Of a stretch of DNA of 64,000 nt, positions 60,990 through 64,000 are shown one piece after another (the first letter of the stretch is position 1; each line of letters opens with the position of its first letter). The DNA is taken from the NCBI GenBank assembly GCA_036365515.1, contig CM070875.1:88616128-88680127 (forward strand). Reading direction: 5' to 3'. Under the pieces are notes generated by a model. It searched no databases and was not told where the DNA came from. It saw only the letters and a program-made list of their open reading frames with translations. The DNA is from Torymus aiolomorphi. Lineage: Eukaryota; Arthropoda; Insecta; Hymenoptera; Torymidae. Both the position numbers and the translations under genes were made by a program.

Positions 60990-61680
60990 AAGTTGCTGGC
61001 CGACTGATGACTGACGGCGGGGGGGAGGCAAGTAGGCGGGGGATATGGGGTCCATGCATATTAGGGAATTACGTAGCCCTGCAACAATGAGCAAGACAAT
61101 TATTTAAACAATTTTTAAACCAAAGTAGGGTGGGGATATGTGGCCTACGTATATTAAGGAATTACGTAGATATGCAACAATAAGCAAGAAAAATACCTTA
61201 TATCCCCTGCTTACTTGGGTTTAAAAATTATTTAAATTATCGCATGGCTTATTTTTTCATGTCTACGTGACTCCCTTATATGCGTGAACCTGATATCTCC
61301 CGCCTACTTGGGTTTAAAAATATTTAAATTATTGTTTAGCTTATTTTTTCATGTCTACATGTCTCCCTTATATGCGTGGACCTCATACTCCCTGTCTATT
61401 TGGGTTTAAACATTATTTCAATTACAAAGCCCCACAAAAAAATTACTTACTTTTTATGTCTACAGGACGCCCTTATATGGGTGGATCTCATATTCCCCGC
61501 CTACTTGGGTTTAAAAATTATTTAAATTATCGTTTGGCTTATTTCTTCATGTCTACGTGACTCCCTTATATACGTGGACCTCACATCCCCCACCTACTTG
61601 GGTTTAGAAATTATTTAAGTAATCTTTTTACTTATTTTTTCATATCTACATGACTCCCTTATATGCGTGGACCTAATTTC
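60990..61680. repeat. ~97-bp tandem repeat, first units inverted
   Basis: ACTTGGGTTTAAAAATTATT recurs near 61211, 61304, 61397, 61502 and 61600, each preceded by GTCTACGTGACTCCCTTATA. Two units at 60990-61190 run in the opposite direction (CAAGTAGGCGGGGGATA). Confidence 0.88.
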
Positions 61681-61689
61681 CCACAACGT

Positions 61690-63840
61690 CTATTAAGCTA
61701 GCAGATCAGTTTTATGACCCGAGCTTATAAACAATACCATAATTTTCTGCTAATTTTCTGCTAATTTTCTACGCCCACCCGGATTTTTCTGCTCCAGCCG
61801 TTTCCGAGAAACATGTGATCTGCTATTTAATATTAAGCTAGCAGACCATTTTCGGGTATCTTGGCGATTTTTCCTTAGCCAATTCGGAGAGGGGGCATAC
61901 TTTGGTGCTAATTTCCTGCTGCAAGATGCTGGGAGCCAAAAGACCCAAAATCCTTCGTACGACCCAGAAGTGGACATAGACCAAGATTGATATTAAGCTA
62001 GCAGACCATTTTCGGGTATCTTGGCGAGTTTTTGCCTTAGCCAATCCGGAGAGGAGGCATGTTTAGGTGCTAATTTTCTGCTGCAAGATGTTCGGAGCCA
62101 AAAGTCCCAAAATCCTTTATCGATCCCAGAACTGGACATAGACCCAGATTGATATTAAGCTAGCAGACCATTTTCGGGTATCTTGGCGAGTGTTTGCGAA
62201 TTCGGAGCGGCGGCATATTTTGGTGATAATTTTCTGCTGTATTATAGTCGGGGTCAGAAATCCCAAAATCCTTCGGGGGCCCAGAATCGGACATAGGCAC
62301 TTGGCTAAGAGAATCATTTTCTGCATAATCGGTTTCTAGCAAAAAAAAACTAAACAGTATTTTAGTGCTAATTTTATTCTAACTTTTTACGCCCACCCGG
62401 ATTTTTCTGCTCCAGCCGTTTCCGAGAAACATGCGATCTGCTACCTTAATATTAAGCTAGCAGATCATTTGTCGGTATCGTGACGAGCTTCTGCATTAGC
62501 CAATTTGGCAAGGGCGCATATTATGGTGCTACTTTTCTGCTGCAAGACGCTCGGAGACAATAGTCCCAAACTCTTTCGGAGATCCCAGAACTGGACATAG
62601 GCCCAGATTAATATTAAGCTAGCAGACCATTCTCGGGTACCTTGCGAGTGTTTCCAATAGCGAATTCGGAGAGGCGGCATATTTTGGTGCTAATTTTCTG
62701 CTGTAAGATGGTCGGAGCCAAAAATCCCAAAATCCTTCGGGGGCCCAGAATTGGATATAGGCCCTTGGCTAAGAGAATCATTTTCTGCATAATCGGTCTC
62801 TAACAAAAAAAAACTACCCAGTATTTTAGTGCTAATTTTCTGCTGATTTTCTACGCCCACCAGGATTTCTCTGCTCCAGTCATTTCCGAGAAACACGCGA
62901 TCTGCTAGCTTAATATTAAGCTAGCAGACCCTTTGCCAGTATTTTGGCGAGTCTTTGTCCTAGTCAATTCGGAGAGGGGGCATATTTTGGTGCTAATTTT
63001 CTGCTGCAAGATTCTTGGAGCCAAAAGCCCCAAAATCCTTCTTACGTCCCAGAACTGGACATAGACCCAGATTGATGTTAAGCTAGCAGACCATTTTCGG
63101 GTATCTTGGCGAGTTTTTTGCCTTAGCCAATTCGGAGAGGGGGCATATTTTGGTGATAATTTTCTGCTGCAAGATACACGGAGCCAACAGTCCCAAAATC
63201 CTTCATAGGTCCCAGAACTGGACATAGACCCAGATTGATATTAAGCTAGCAGATCATTTTCGGGTACCTTGCAATAGCGAATTCGGAGAGGCGGCATATT
63301 TTGGTGCTAATTTTCTACCGTAAGATGGTCGGAGCCAAAAATCCCAAAATGCTTCGGGGGCCCAGAATCGGACATAGGCCCTTGGCTAAGAGAATCGTTT
63401 TCTGCATAATCGGTTTCTAGCAAAAAAAAAATAAACAGTATTTTAGTGCTAATTTTATTCTAATTTTTTACGCCCACCCGGATTTTTCTGCTCCAGCCGT
63501 TTCCGAGAAACATGCGATCTGCTAGCTTAATATTAAGCTAGCAGATTATTTTCTGGTATATTGGCGAGTTTGTGCCTTAGCCAATTCGGAGAGGGGGCAT
63601 ATTTTGGTGCTAGTTTTCTGCTGCAAGATACTCGCAGCCAAAAGTCCCAAAATCCTTCGTAGGTCCCAGAACTGGACATAGACCCAGATTGATATTAAGC
63701 TAGCAGACCATCTCTAGCGAAAAAAAAAACTAACCAGAATTTTATTGCTAATTTTCTGCTAATTTTTTACGCCCACCCAGATTTTTCTGCTCCAGCCGTT
63801 TTCGAGAAACATGCTGTCTGCTAGCTTAATATTAAGGGGT
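61690..63840 (+). repeat. Satellite with alternating ~160 and ~300-bp units
   Basis: AATATTAAGCTAGCAGA starts units near 61835, 61995, 62155, 62455, 62617, 62925, 63085, 63243, 63535 and 63697. Short units carry CCAATTCGGAGAGGGGGCAT and GAACTGGACATAG. Long ones add CGCCCACCCGGATTTTTCTG and TTTCCGAGAAACATGC. Where a long unit ends, the junction forms the palindrome CTAGCTTAATATTAAGCTAG (exact at 62910-62940 and 63515-63545). Confidence 0.93.
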
Positions 63841-64000
63841 TGTATCTGGTTGGAGCTCAAAAAAAAAAGGCCTTTTTTCATATTTTTTTTGAGCTCGTTT
63901 TTAAATTAGCATAAATAAATAATATACGAATCAGTTAAGCAACTCTTTTTTGGGAATATAAAAAAATTTTTTATTGGTGAAAATTTACAAAATGGCGGCT
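63841..64000. other. AT-rich end of window
   Basis: Poly-A/T runs with an inverted pair GAGCTCAAAAAA / TTTTTTGAGCTC. The last bases, AAAATGGCGGCT, resemble the start of the repeat at 45940-46590. Confidence 0.4.

Overview
The window looks like heterochromatic or accessory DNA from an AT-rich arthropod genome, probably an insect. The main clue is two relatives of the Copia (Ty1) group whose primer-binding site, GGTTATGGACCCAG, resembles the initiator-tRNA-Met half-molecule site of Drosophila copia. I found no convincing host gene. Almost everything is transposon, satellite or microsatellite, much of it nested, so insertion order can often be read from target-site duplications (TSDs) and empty sites inside the window.

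Layout. 1-4115: a fold-back element with ~1.2 kb inverted arms, carrying palindromic word arrays and a later 600-bp inverted-repeat element. 4240-6023: fragments of a second inverted-repeat family ('family A'), (TA)n tracts and two small 'core-word' elements. 6019-15162: a nearly complete but dead Copia element (copy 1, + strand) with LTRs, primer site, polypurine tract, 5-bp TSD and a nested Tc1/mariner-like element. 15163-17425: four more core-word elements between (TA)n tracts and family A pieces. 17438-31420: a ~2.5 kb family A element split by an 11.5 kb inverted-repeat element that carries an ~8.5 kb satellite of ~291-bp units.

31428-32367: a minus-strand LTR. 35193-41583: a decayed Ty3/gypsy-type gag-pol on the minus strand. 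41851-44320: a Helitron/Pif1 helicase pseudogene split by a 1.5 kb solo LTR. 44550-46590: a TTAA-flanked MITE and several tandem repeats. 46918 to about 54950: a second Copia copy (minus strand, 3' truncated) with four core-word elements stacked in the (TA)n tract of its leader. 54950-64000: relic repeats, a fold-back MITE, an unidentified GC-rich block and two satellites, one built around a perfect palindrome.

The signals most worth following are these. (1) At least ten short elements share a near-constant 13-base core, while their terminal words differ between loci yet match within each locus; all sit by (TA)n. (2) The heptamer GCGAAAG recurs far above chance, in all three reading frames, along both Copia copies. 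(3) The 11.5 kb satellite-bearing element has a 2-bp TSD and an empty site visible in the partner arm of its host repeat.
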